Source of the DNA: Paraplanobispora takensis | GTDB lineage: Bacteria > Actinomycetota > Actinomycetes > Streptosporangiales > Streptosporangiaceae | DNA: 64,000 bases | NCBI RefSeq assembly: GCF_016863195.1 | Contig: NZ_BOOK01000004.1 | Coordinates: 62,001-126,000 of the forward strand | Reading direction: 5' to 3' | Shown: positions 10,023 through 18,089 of the stretch, piece after piece | Layout: each line of letters starts with the position of its first letter | Position numbering within the stretch: the stretch's first letter is position 1 | Made by a program: the position numbers and the translations under genes | Notes under the pieces: model-generated | Told to the model about the DNA's origin: nothing | Seen by the model: only the letters and a program-made list of their open reading frames with translations | The model's database searches: none

Positions 10023-10206
10023 GGCCCCACGTCCTCGACTTCCGGGAGCTCCGCTCCCCTTCACGATCCGTCCGGCGTCCCCCGTGCGGAAGGGCGCCTC
10101 CACAACTGTGGCCGAGCGGCGCGCCCGCACCCATCAGGGAAGCCCCCGACCCTGCCCTGAGGGGCCCCCTGCCTTTGACCCGTAGGTGACCATCCAGTAG
10201 CGTCAA

Positions 10207-10242
10207 TTCCGCAATTCAGAAGAGTTTTTCCACAATGCGGAA
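10207..10242 (+). promoter_or_regulatory. Two tandem 15-bp palindromic operators upstream of aceB
   Basis: TTCCGCAATTCAGAA (10207-10221) and TTCCACAATGCGGAA (10228-10242) are two versions of one palindrome, consensus TTCCGC-AAT-GCGGAA, with start points exactly 21 bp apart (two helical turns). The second has one mismatch between arms, the first two. The proximal site ends 9 bases before the aceB ATG and touches its ribosome-binding region, so bound protein would block transcription or translation initiation. Inferred binder: an IclR-family repressor (AllR/IclR types control malate synthase in other bacteria). Confidence 0.6.
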
Positions 10243-10251
10243 AGGAAGCTC

Positions 10252-11838
10252 ATGGACGGCGTTGAGATCACCGGCACCTCCCAGGACCGGTTCGACGAGA
10301 TCCTCACGCCGGAGGCGCTGGCCTTCGTGGCCGCCCTCCAGCGCGAGTTCGGCGCCCGGCGCCTCGAGCTGCTCCAGGCCAGGCAGGCACGGCAGGCGGA
10401 GCTGTCGGCCGGCGGCACCCTGGACTTCCTTCCCGAGACCAAGCACGTGCGCGAGTCCGAGTGGCAGGTCGCCCCGCCCGCGCCCGGCCTGGTGGACCGC
10501 CGCGTGGAGATCACCGGTCCGGTCGACCGGAAGATGACGATCAACGCCCTCAACTCCGGCGCCAAGGTCTGGCTGGCCGACTTCGAGGACGCCAACGCCC
10601 CCACCTGGGAGAACACCGTCAACGGCCAGCTCAACCTGCGGGACGCGCTGGACCGGACCATCGACTTCGAGACCGGCGGCAAGAGCTACACCCTCAAGCC
10701 CGACGAGGAGCTGGCCACCGTCGTGGTCCGCCCGCGCGGCTGGCACCTGGAGGAGAAGCACCTCGTCCTCGACGGCGCCCCGATGTCGGGCTCCCTCGTC
10801 GACTTCGGCCTCTACTTCTTCCACTGCGCCGCCCGGCAGCTCGCCAAGGGCAAGGGCCCCTACTTCTATCTGCCGAAGATGGAGTCGCATCTGGAGGCCC
10901 GCCTCTGGAACGACGTCTTCGTCCGGGCCCAGGAACTGCTCGGCATCCCGCAGGGCACCATCCGCGCGACCGTGCTGATCGAGACCTACCCGGCCGCCTT
11001 CGAGATGGAGGAGATCCTCTACGAGCTGCGCGACCACTCGGCCGGGCTCAACGCGGGCCGCTGGGACTACCTGTTCAGCGTGATCAAGAAGTTCCGCACC
11101 CGCGGCAAGGAGTTCCTGCTCCCCGAGCGCAACGCGGTGACCATGACCGCGCCGTTCATGCGCGCCTACACCGAGCTGCTGGTGCGCACCTGCCACAAGC
11201 GCGGCGCGCACGCCATCGGCGGCATGGCGGCGTTCATCCCCTCCCGCCGCGACGCCGAGGTCAACAAGGTCGCGATGGAGAAGGTCCGCGCCGACAAGAC
11301 CCGCGAGTCCGGCGACGGCTTCGACGGCTCCTGGGTGGCCCACCCCGACCTGGTCCCCGTCTGCCGCGAGATCTTCGACGGCGTGCTCGGCGAGCGGCCC
11401 AACCAGCTCGACCGGCTCCGCGAGGACGTCTCCGTCTCGGCCGCCGATCTGCTCGCGGTCTCCGAGACCCCCGGCGACATCACCGAGGCCGGCCTGCGCA
11501 ACAACGTGGACGTGGCGCTGCGCTATCTCGCCGCCTGGATGGGCGGCCTGGGCGCGGTGGCGATCCACAACCTGATGGAGGACGCCGCCACCGCCGAGAT
11601 CTCCCGCTCGCAGATCTGGCAGTGGATCCACAACGGCATCGAGCTGGCCGACACCGGCGCGGTCGTCACCAAGGAGCTCGTCGAGCAGATCATCGACGAG
11701 GAGCTCGCCAAGATCAAGGCCGAGCCCGGCTACGACGAGGCCCTCTACACCCAGGCCACCGCCCTGTTCAAGGAGGTCGCCCTGGACGACGACTTCGCCG
11801 AGTTCCTCACCCTGCCCGCCTACGCCCGCATGCCGTGA
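10252..11838 (+). CDS. aceB: Malate synthase A
   Basis: Condenses glyoxylate with acetyl-CoA to give malate, the second step of the glyoxylate bypass and the exit route for glyoxylate from glycolate or allantoin. 528 residues, the size of the A isoform. Recognisable blocks: [13 protein letters not shown] (the malate synthase signature with the Mg-binding and catalytic region), [49 protein letters not shown], and a C-terminal catalytic Asp region near [15 protein letters not shown] at 10252 is preceded by GGAAG. No isocitrate lyase gene is in the window; the next operon makes glyoxylate from glycolate, which fits a glycolate-to-malate module. Two tandem palindromes overlap the leader. Confidence 0.97.
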   Translation: MDGVEITGTSQDRFDEILTPEALAFVAALQREFGARRLELLQARQARQAELSAGGTLDFLPETKHVRESEWQVAPPAPGLVDRRVEITGPVDRKMTINALNSGAKVWLADFEDANAPTWENTVNGQLNLRDALDRTIDFETGGKSYTLKPDEELATVVVRPRGWHLEEKHLVLDGAPMSGSLVDFGLYFFHCAARQLAKGKGPYFYLPKMESHLEARLWNDVFVRAQELLGIPQGTIRATVLIETYPAAFEMEEILYELRDHSAGLNAGRWDYLFSVIKKFRTRGKEFLLPERNAVTMTAPFMRAYTELLVRTCHKRGAHAIGGMAAFIPSRRDAEVNKVAMEKVRADKTRESGDGFDGSWVAHPDLVPVCREIFDGVLGERPNQLDRLREDVSVSAADLLAVSETPGDITEAGLRNNVDVALRYLAAWMGGLGAVAIHNLMEDAATAEISRSQIWQWIHNGIELADTGAVVTKELVEQIIDEELAKIKAEPGYDEALYTQATALFKEVALDDDFAEFLTLPAYARMP

Positions 11839-11910
11839 CGACATGAGACAGACCGGAGGTGGGGCCGTCCTCCCGTGCGGGGGGCGGCTCCGCCTCCGCG
11901 TCCTCACCCG

Positions 11911-11935
11911 GGCGGAGCCCTCGTCCGGCTCCGCC
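11911..11935 (+). terminator. Hairpin downstream of aceB
   Basis: Perfect 9-bp stem GGCGGAGCC (11911-11919) and GGCTCCGCC (11927-11935) with the 7-base loop CTCGTCC, 72 bases past the aceB stop and upstream of the glc operon operators. No T-run follows. Confidence 0.6.
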
Positions 11936-11946
11936 GCGTTCCGGAA

Positions 11947-11983
11947 TTCGTCCGGCAGCCTGTTGGACGAATCCGCTTCGTCC
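11947..11983 (+). promoter_or_regulatory. Inverted-repeat operator cluster before glcDEF
   Basis: Three copies of one heptamer in alternating orientation: TTCGTCC (11947-11953), GGACGAA (11965-11971) and TTCGTCC (11977-11983). The last two form a perfect palindrome with a TCCGC spacer. The cluster ends 34 bases before the glcD ATG. A likely operator of the IclR protein encoded as the last gene of the same operon (inference). Confidence 0.5.
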
Positions 11984-12017
11984 CCCAAGCTGAGGGACGG
12001 ATGAAGGAGGGGTGGCG

Positions 12018-13466
12018 ATGGCGCTGAACGAGCTGGTCCGGCGGGTGGCGGGGGTGCTGCCGGCAGGGGCGGTGATCACTGATCCGGTACGGCTGCGCAC
12101 CTACGAGTGCGACGGTCTCACCCATCACCGGGTCGTGCCCGGGGTCGTCGTGCTGCCGGAGAGCGCCGAGCAGATCGCGGCCGTGGTGCGGCTCTGCAAC
12201 GAGTACGGCGTGCCGTTCGTGGCCAGGGGCGCGGGGACCGGGCTGTCCGGCGGGGCGCTGCCGCGCACGGACGGGGTGCTGATCGTGACCTCGAAGATGC
12301 GGCGGATCCTCCGGGTCGACCTGGAGAACCGGCGGGCCGTGGTGGAGCCGGGGGTGACCAACCTGGCGATCACCGAGGCGGTCCGCGAGCACGGTTACTA
12401 CTACGCGCCCGACCCCTCCAGCCAGCAGGTGTGCACCATCGGCGGCAACGTCGCGGAGAACTCCGGCGGCGCGCACTGCCTGAAGTACGGCTTCACGGTC
12501 AACCACGTGCTCGCCCTGGAGATCGTCACCCCCGACGGCGACATCGTCACCCTCGACGCCGACGACCCCGGCTACGACCTGCTGGGCGCCTTCGTCGGCT
12601 CGGAGGGCACGCTCGGGATCACCACCGGGGTCACCGTACGGCTCTCGCGGACGCCGGAGACCGTGACGACGCTGCTGGCGGCGTTCGAGAACATCGAGCA
12701 GGGCGGGCAGGCCGTCTCGGCGATCATCGGCGGGGGCATCGTCCCGGCGGCGATCGAGATGATGGACGCCCTGGCGATCGCCGCGGCCGAGGCGGCGGTG
12801 GCCTGCGGCTATCCCGCGGGCGCGGGGGCGGTGCTCATCGTGGAGCTGGACGGGCCCGAGGCCGAGGTGGCGCACCAGTTCGCCGAGGTGGAGCGGCTCT
12901 GCCGGGACAGCGGCGCCTTCGAGCTGCGGACCGCGGCGGGGCCGCAGGAGCGGGCGGCGATCTGGAAGGGCCGCAAGTCGGCGTTCGCCGCCGTGGGCCG
13001 GATCAGCCCGGCCTACATCGTGCAGGACGGGGTGGTCCCGCGGACCGCGTTGCCGAATGTGCTGGCGAGCATCGACCGGCTCTCGGCCGAGCACGGCATC
13101 CGGGTGGCCAACGTCTTCCACGCCGGGGACGGGAACCTGCACCCGCTGGTGCTGTTCGACGACGCCGAGCCGGGCGCGGAGGAACGGGCCGGGCTGGTCT
13201 CCGGGCGGATCCTCGACCTGTGCATCGAGCATGGCGGGTCCATCACCGGTGAGCACGGTGTTGGTGTAGACAAGTCCCGATATATGCCGAAGATGTTCAC
13301 CGATGACGATCTGGACACCATGCAACTGGTCCGCTGCGCCTTCGACCCCCGCGGCCTGTCCAACCCGGGCAAGGTCTTCCCCACCCCGCGCCTGTGCGGC
13401 GAGGTCCCCGGCGTGCGCAGGGGCGTGCACCCGCTGGTCGAGTCCGGCCGTGCGGAGCAGTTCTGA
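12018..13466 (+). CDS. glcD: Glycolate oxidase/dehydrogenase FAD subunit GlcD
   Basis: FAD-linked catalytic subunit of the three-subunit glycolate dehydrogenase, which oxidises glycolate (or D-lactate) to glyoxylate (or pyruvate) and passes electrons through the GlcF iron-sulfur subunit. FAD_binding_4 motif GAGTGLSGGALP lies around residues 74-85; VFHAGDGNLHPL and GEHGVGVDK are the FAD-oxidase C-terminal motifs of the family. ATG 12018 was chosen because AAGGAGG (12004-12010) lies 7 bases upstream; a GTG at 12012 is too close to it. Next gene glcE overlaps by one base (TGATG), so translation is coupled. Confidence 0.95.
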   Translation: MALNELVRRVAGVLPAGAVITDPVRLRTYECDGLTHHRVVPGVVVLPESAEQIAAVVRLCNEYGVPFVARGAGTGLSGGALPRTDGVLIVTSKMRRILRVDLENRRAVVEPGVTNLAITEAVREHGYYYAPDPSSQQVCTIGGNVAENSGGAHCLKYGFTVNHVLALEIVTPDGDIVTLDADDPGYDLLGAFVGSEGTLGITTGVTVRLSRTPETVTTLLAAFENIEQGGQAVSAIIGGGIVPAAIEMMDALAIAAAEAAVACGYPAGAGAVLIVELDGPEAEVAHQFAEVERLCRDSGAFELRTAAGPQERAAIWKGRKSAFAAVGRISPAYIVQDGVVPRTALPNVLASIDRLSAEHGIRVANVFHAGDGNLHPLVLFDDAEPGAEERAGLVSGRILDLCIEHGGSITGEHGVGVDKSRYMPKMFTDDDLDTMQLVRCAFDPRGLSNPGKVFPTPRLCGEVPGVRRGVHPLVESGRAEQF

Positions 13467-14896
13467 TGGACGCCCCGCACAACACCCCACGGCCCGGCGC
13501 GGACGAGGCGCCGCGCGGACCCGGCGCGGACGAGGCGATGGGCGGGCTCAGCGCGGACGAGGCGCTGCGGGCGACCGGGGTGACGATCCGGGAGGCCGGT
13601 TCCGGTGACGCCGTGGCCGGGGTCATGCCCCGCTGGGTGGCGCTGCCGGAGAGCACCGAGGAGGTCGCGGCGCTGATGCGGGTCTCGGCCGGGCACGACC
13701 TGGCGGTGGTACCGGTGGGCGGCGGCACCCGGCTGCACTGGGGGAACCCGCCCGAGCGCTGCGACCTGCTGGTCGACACCTGCTGCCTGAACGAGATCCC
13801 GGAGCACGCCTCCGGGGACCTCGTCGTCCGGGTGCAGGCGGGCGTGACGATGGAGTCCCTGGCCGAGACGCTGGCCGCCAGGGGCCAGGAGCTCGCCCTC
13901 GACGTCCCCGTCGGCGGCTCCACCGTCGGAGGCGTGCTCGCCACCGCGGTCGCCGGGCCGCGCAGGCTCCGCTACGGCACCGCCCGCGACCTGCTCATCG
14001 GCATCACGGTCGTGCTCGCCGACGGCACGATCGCCCGCTCCGGCGGGAAGGTCGTCAAGAACGTCGCGGGCTACGACCTCGGCAAGCTGTTCACCGGCTC
14101 GTACGGCACGCTCGGGATCATCACCGAGGCCGTCTTCCGCCTGCACCCGATCACCCCGGCCCGCCGCTGGATCACCGCCGGACTGCCCGCGCCCCGGACT
14201 GCCGCGACCGGCTCCGAGGGATCCGGATCACCGGTGGGTCCGGGGACGGTCGAAGGCTCCGGCTTTCCTGTGAGCCCGAGAGCCGTCTCCGTGGCGCTCG
14301 CGGCCTCGCAGGCCGAGCCGAGCGCGGTCGAGCTGGACTGGCTCGCGCCCTCCGGGGTGCTGACGGTGTCCGCGCTGGTGGAGGGCGTCGCGGCCGAGGG
14401 GCGGGCGGCGGCCGTACGGGATCTGCTCGGCGGGACGGCCGGTGAGTCCGGGACGACCGGTGAGTCCGGTGAGTGGCCGGTGGGCTCGTACGGCGTCGCC
14501 GAAGGGGACAAGGCCCCCGACTGGTGGGGAGTCCTGCCGGGCGAGGAGGTGCTGCTGGAGCTGCGGGTCCCGCCCTCGGGGGTGGACGGCGCGCTGCGAG
14601 CGGTAGCCCGGCGCGGGCTGCCCGCCCGGGTGCGCGGCTCGCTGGCCTCGGCGGTCCTGCAGGTCGCGCTGCCGCCGGAGATCGGCGGGCCGGAGCTCGC
14701 GGCGTTCGTCTCGGGCGTGCGCGGCGACGTCGGTCCCCTCGGCGGCAGGCTGACCGTGCTCGCCGCCCCGCCGGAGCAGGCCGCTCCGGTGGACCGCTGG
14801 GGCCCGGTGGGGGCGCTGCCGCTGATGCGGCGGGTCAAGGAACGGTTCGACCCGGACCGGAGGATGTCCCCCGGACGGCTGGCTGGAGGCATCTGA
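13466..14896 (+). CDS. glcE: Glycolate oxidase FAD-binding subunit GlcE
   Basis: Second flavoprotein-like subunit of glycolate dehydrogenase. An FAD_binding_4 fold follows a short N-terminal extension; characteristic blocks are GGGTRLHWGNPP, VPVGGSTVGGVLATAV and KNVAGYDLGKLFTGSYGTLG. The start ATG 13466 overlaps the glcD stop. Residues 11-38 are three copies of a 9-residue unit beginning (G/S)-A-D-E-A, encoded by a 27-bp DNA repeat (13497-13564); a second low-complexity stretch near 14210-14290 and 14440-14475 interrupts the C-terminal half. GlcE is the most divergent Glc subunit, but its place between glcD and glcF makes the call firm. Confidence 0.92.
   Translation: MDAPHNTPRPGADEAPRGPGADEAMGGLSADEALRATGVTIREAGSGDAVAGVMPRWVALPESTEEVAALMRVSAGHDLAVVPVGGGTRLHWGNPPERCDLLVDTCCLNEIPEHASGDLVVRVQAGVTMESLAETLAARGQELALDVPVGGSTVGGVLATAVAGPRRLRYGTARDLLIGITVVLADGTIARSGGKVVKNVAGYDLGKLFTGSYGTLGIITEAVFRLHPITPARRWITAGLPAPRTAATGSEGSGSPVGPGTVEGSGFPVSPRAVSVALAASQAEPSAVELDWLAPSGVLTVSALVEGVAAEGRAAAVRDLLGGTAGESGTTGESGEWPVGSYGVAEGDKAPDWWGVLPGEEVLLELRVPPSGVDGALRAVARRGLPARVRGSLASAVLQVALPPEIGGPELAAFVSGVRGDVGPLGGRLTVLAAPPEQAAPVDRWGPVGALPLMRRVKERFDPDRRMSPGRLAGGI
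13497..13564 (+). repeat. 27-bp tandem repeat inside glcE, three copies
   Basis: The core GCGCGGACGAGGCG occurs at 13497, 13524 and 13551, exactly 27 bases apart, encoding the 9-residue units G-A-D-E-A-P-R-G-P, G-A-D-E-A-M-G-G-L and S-A-D-E-A-L-R-A-T in the N-terminal extension of GlcE. Confidence 0.8.
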
Positions 14897-14898
14897 CA

Positions 14899-16137
14899 GT
14901 GGACCCCGAGCTGATCAACGACTGCGTGCACTGCGGCTTCTGCCTGCCGACCTGTCCGACCTACGTCCTGTGGGGCGAGGAGATGGACTCCCCGCGCGGC
15001 CGGATCCACCTGATGAGGCAGCACGTCGAGGGCACTCCCCTGACCGACGAGATGGCCGGGCACTTCGACGCCTGCCTCGGCTGCATGGCGTGTGTGACGG
15101 CCTGTCCCTCGGGCGTGCGGTACGACAGGCTCATCGAGCAGACCCGGGCCGAGGTGGAGCGCGAGCACGTCAGGGAGCCCGGCGACCGGGCGCTGCGGGA
15201 GCTGGTCTTCCAGCTGTTCCCCTATCCCCGGCGGCTGCGGGCGATGCGGCTGCCGCTGCGGCTCAGCGCGGGGCTGCGGCGCCGGATCGCCCCGAGGCTG
15301 GAGCGGATCAACCCCTCGCTGGCCGCGATGGCCGACCTCGCCCCCGAGAGCGCGGGGCGGCCCCGGCTGCCGCGCAGGGTCCGGGCGATCGGCCGGCGCA
15401 GGGCCGTGGTCGGCATGCTCACCGGGTGCGTGCAGGGGGAGTTCTTCCCCCAGGTCAACGCGGCCACCGCCCGGGTGCTCGCGATGGAGGGGTGCGAGGT
15501 GGTGATCCCGCCCTCGCAGGGGTGCTGCGGCGCGCTGTCGCTGCACTCCGGCCGCCCCGAGCAGGCCGGGCGCTTCGCCCGGCGCACCGTCGCCGCCTTC
15601 GAGCGGGCGGGGGTGGACACGGTGGTGGTCAACGCGGCCGGGTGCGGATCGACCATGAAGGAGTACGCCGAGATCCTCGACGGGGAGTGGGCCGAGCGGG
15701 CCCGGGCGATCCGTACGGTGGACCTGGCGGAGTATCTCGTCGAGCTCGGCCCGGTGGCCAGGCGCCATCCGCTGCCGCTCACGGTCGCCTATCACGACGC
15801 CTGCCATCTGGCGCACGCCCAGGGGGTGCGGTCCCAGCCGCGCGCTCTGCTGACCGCCATCCCCGGCCTGGAGCTGCGGGAGATCGCCGAGTCGGCGATC
15901 TGCTGCGGCTCCGCGGGAACCTACAACCTCTTCCAGCCCGAGGCCGCCCGCGAGCTGGGCGAGCGCAAGGCCGAGCGGGTGCTCGCCACCGGAGCCGACC
16001 TGCTGGTGTCGGCCAACCCCGGATGCACCATGCAGATCACCTCGGCCATCCGCCGCGCCGGCACGGCCCCGATCCGGGTCGCCCACACCGCCCAGGTACT
16101 GGACGCCTCCCTGCGCGGCACGGAAAGGATCGCATGA
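14899..16137 (+). CDS. glcF: Glycolate oxidase iron-sulfur subunit GlcF
   Basis: Electron-transfer subunit with two [4Fe-4S] ferredoxin motifs, CVHCGFCLPTCP (about residues 9-20) and CLGCMACVTACP, then two CCG (heterodisulfide-reductase-like) domains with GCCGALSLHSG, HDACHLAHAQG and CCGSAGTYN. It carries electrons from GlcD/GlcE to the respiratory chain at the membrane face. GTG 14899 lies two bases after the glcE stop, with GGAGG about 10 bases upstream. Length of 412 residues is typical. Its stop overlaps the start of the following IclR regulator by ATGA, so the four genes look like one operon. Confidence 0.95.
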   Translation: MDPELINDCVHCGFCLPTCPTYVLWGEEMDSPRGRIHLMRQHVEGTPLTDEMAGHFDACLGCMACVTACPSGVRYDRLIEQTRAEVEREHVREPGDRALRELVFQLFPYPRRLRAMRLPLRLSAGLRRRIAPRLERINPSLAAMADLAPESAGRPRLPRRVRAIGRRRAVVGMLTGCVQGEFFPQVNAATARVLAMEGCEVVIPPSQGCCGALSLHSGRPEQAGRFARRTVAAFERAGVDTVVVNAAGCGSTMKEYAEILDGEWAERARAIRTVDLAEYLVELGPVARRHPLPLTVAYHDACHLAHAQGVRSQPRALLTAIPGLELREIAESAICCGSAGTYNLFQPEAARELGERKAERVLATGADLLVSANPGCTMQITSAIRRAGTAPIRVAHTAQVLDASLRGTERIA

Positions 16138-17057
16138 GCGCCGACCCCCTGCGCCCGGGCAGAGCGAGCGCAATGAGCACGGCCGGGCGCGCCGGTGAGC
16201 CAACCGATGAGCGAGGACGCGAGGAACGAGCGGATGAGCGAAGAGGGCGGCCACCGGCTCCGGAGCGCCCGGCCCGCGCGAGCAGAGCGAGCGCAATGAG
16301 CACAGTCCAGTCGGTGGACCGGGCACTGGATCTGCTGGAGGCCCTGGCCGCGCACGGCGGTGAGGCCGGGATCTCGGAGCTGGCCGCCGCGACGGGGCTG
16401 CCGTACGGGACGATCCACCGGTTGCTGCGCACCCTGCTCGACCGGGGGTACGTGCGCCAGGAGTCGGACCGGCGTTACGCGCTGGGCGGGGCGCTGGTAC
16501 GGCTCGGCGGGGTGGCCGAGCGGATGGTCGGCGTGTGGGCGCAGCCGTACCTGCAGCGGATGGTCGAGCTGTCCGGGGAGACGGCGAACATGGCGGTGCT
16601 GGAGGGCGACTTCATCGTCTACGTCGCCCAGGTGCCCTCGCCCCGGCGGCTGCGCATGTTCGCCGAGGTCGGCAGGCGGGTGCTGCCGCACAGCACGGCG
16701 GTCGGCAAGGTCCTGCTGGCCGACCGGCCCGACACCGAGGTGGCCTCGCTGGTCGGGCGGACCGGGATGCCCCGGCGGACCGCCAACACCATCACCGACC
16801 TCGCGGGCATGCTCGCCGAGCTGGAGCGGGTGCGTGAACGCGGTTACGCGATGGACCTGGGCGAGGAGGAGCTCGGCGTGCACTGCCTGGCCGTGGGGGT
16901 GCGCGACGGCGCGCGGATGGTGGCGGCGATGTCGGTCTCCGGCCCGGCCGAGCGCATCGACGCGCTCGACCGGGAGGAGCTGGCCGCGGGCATGCGGAAG
17001 ATCGCTCGTGACTTCGGCGCAGAACTGGGCGGCGCCCTCGGCTCCGGCGGACGGTGA
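16134..17057 (+). CDS. IclR-family transcriptional regulator of the glc operon
   Basis: Winged-helix plus IclR effector-domain protein. The canonical part begins at the in-frame ATG 16296 (MSTVQSVDRALDLLEAL), with HTH around GISELAAATGLPYGTIHRLL and effector-domain motifs HSTAVGKVLLA and GYAMDLGEEELGVHC. The start at 16134 is preferred here because it overlaps the glcF stop (ATGA) and has AAAGGA six bases upstream, while 16296 has only a poor ribosome site. The 54 extra residues are low-complexity and contain a duplicated 22-bp segment (16159-16180, 16282-16303). Likely controls glcDEF and perhaps aceB in response to glyoxylate or a related acid (inference). If 16296 is the true start the protein has 253 residues. 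Confidence 0.88.
   Translation: MSADPLRPGRASAMSTAGRAGEPTDERGREERADERRGRPPAPERPARASRASAMSTVQSVDRALDLLEALAAHGGEAGISELAAATGLPYGTIHRLLRTLLDRGYVRQESDRRYALGGALVRLGGVAERMVGVWAQPYLQRMVELSGETANMAVLEGDFIVYVAQVPSPRRLRMFAEVGRRVLPHSTAVGKVLLADRPDTEVASLVGRTGMPRRTANTITDLAGMLAELERVRERGYAMDLGEEELGVHCLAVGVRDGARMVAAMSVSGPAERIDALDREELAAGMRKIARDFGAELGGALGSGGR
16159..16303 (+). repeat. 22-bp direct repeat flanking the IclR N-terminal extension
   Basis: An identical 22-bp sequence beginning GCAGAGCGAGCG and ending ATGAGCAC occurs at 16159-16180 and 16282-16303. Both copies contain an in-frame ATG (16173, 16296) followed by AGC AC(G/A). The 101 bases between are rich in GAGCGA/GACGAG purine repeats. Confidence 0.85.
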
Positions 17058-17144
17058 CCGGCCCCGGAACCGACGTGCTCCCGGAAACCGGCGGACGGTG
17101 ACCGGCCCCGGAACCGGCGCGCTCCCGGAAACCGGCGCGCCGGT
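17044..17144 (+). repeat. 44-bp tandem duplication over the iclR stop plus palindrome
   Basis: A 44-bp unit starting CCGGCGGACGGTGACCGG is repeated at 17044-17087 and 17088-17131 with a few substitutions; the first copy contains the iclR stop codon. It is followed directly by the perfect palindrome ACCGGCGCGCCGGT (17131-17144), which may help terminate transcription. Confidence 0.7.
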
Positions 17145-17180
17145 CGGTCCCGCGGCTCCCGCCCGTACGGCGGGCGGCGG

Positions 17181-17960
17181 TCAGCCCCGTTGCTCGTCCG
17201 GGAGACGGCAGAGGGTGAAGGGGGCGCGGAAGGGGTCGCCGACGACCGCCATCCGGCCGTAGGCCGAGTCGAAGGGTCCGTGGGCCAGCTCGCCGCCGAG
17301 CCCGGGCACCCGGCTCGCGGCGGTGTCGCAGTCGGCCACGGCGAAGTAGGTCATCCAGTGGGGCGCGACGCCCGCCCACTCCTCGGTCATCTTCAGCCGC
17401 CCGCAGACCTGCTCGCCGTCCAGCTGCCACACGGTGTAGTCGAAGCCGGCCCCGTCGCCGATCTGCTCCTGCTCGTAGCCGAACAGCGCCCGGTAGAAGG
17501 CGTCGACCGCCCGGCCGTCGACGGTGTTGATCTCGTGCCAGCACATCGCGCCGGGCTCGGAGTGCAGCTGCGAGCCGATGAACGGGTCGGCCTGCCAGAG
17601 CCCGAACGAGGCCCCGGCGGGGTCGGCGGCCACGGCGTAGTGCCCGAAGCCCGGCTCGGCGGTCGGGGGCGCGAGCAGCTTGCCGCCGTTGACCTCGACC
17701 TTGGCCGCCGTGACCTCGATGTCGGAGGTGGCCAGGTAGACGTTCCAGCCCGGTTGCGCCGACGGGCCCGTCTGCAGCGTGAGCGCCGCGACCGGCCTGC
17801 CGTCCACCGAGCACATCGTGTAGCGCCCCGTCTGCTCGCTCAGGTCCTCGCAGCTCCAGCCGAACAGGTCGCCGTAGAAGGCCGAGGCCGCGGCCGTGTC
17901 GGGAGTGGTGAGCTCGACCCAGCAGGGGGTCCCGTCGGGATATCCGGTGCGTTCCGTCAT
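17181..17960 (-). CDS. VOC-family (glyoxalase/bleomycin-resistance fold) two-domain protein
   Basis: 259-residue protein of two tandem vicinal-oxygen-chelate domains: residues about 8-120 (CWVELTTPDTAAASAFYGDLFGW) and 140-258 (MCWHEINTVDGRAVDAFYRALFGY). Each has the beta-alpha-beta-beta-beta pattern; the family is like mycobacterial Cfp30B antigen, hydroxylase-type proteins of unknown substrate. Start 17960 was chosen for the GGAG six bases upstream and because the preceding 17 codons of the longer frame match nothing. It stands alone between convergent iclR and the SPFH-like gene. Enzyme function cannot be assigned. Confidence 0.85.
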   Translation of the reverse strand: MTERTGYPDGTPCWVELTTPDTAAASAFYGDLFGWSCEDLSEQTGRYTMCSVDGRPVAALTLQTGPSAQPGWNVYLATSDIEVTAAKVEVNGGKLLAPPTAEPGFGHYAVAADPAGASFGLWQADPFIGSQLHSEPGAMCWHEINTVDGRAVDAFYRALFGYEQEQIGDGAGFDYTVWQLDGEQVCGRLKMTEEWAGVAPHWMTYFAVADCDTAASRVPGLGGELAHGPFDSAYGRMAVVGDPFRAPFTLCRLPDEQRG

Positions 17961-18089
17961 CGTCGTCTCCGTCGACGCGAGAATGATCGTCCTTTGACAG
18001 CCAGCCGACATCCTTTCACGGGACGGCGGAACCGATCCAGGCGATTCGCAAGGATTTTCGATAGTCGACGGAGCGCCACCCCGTCGGGG

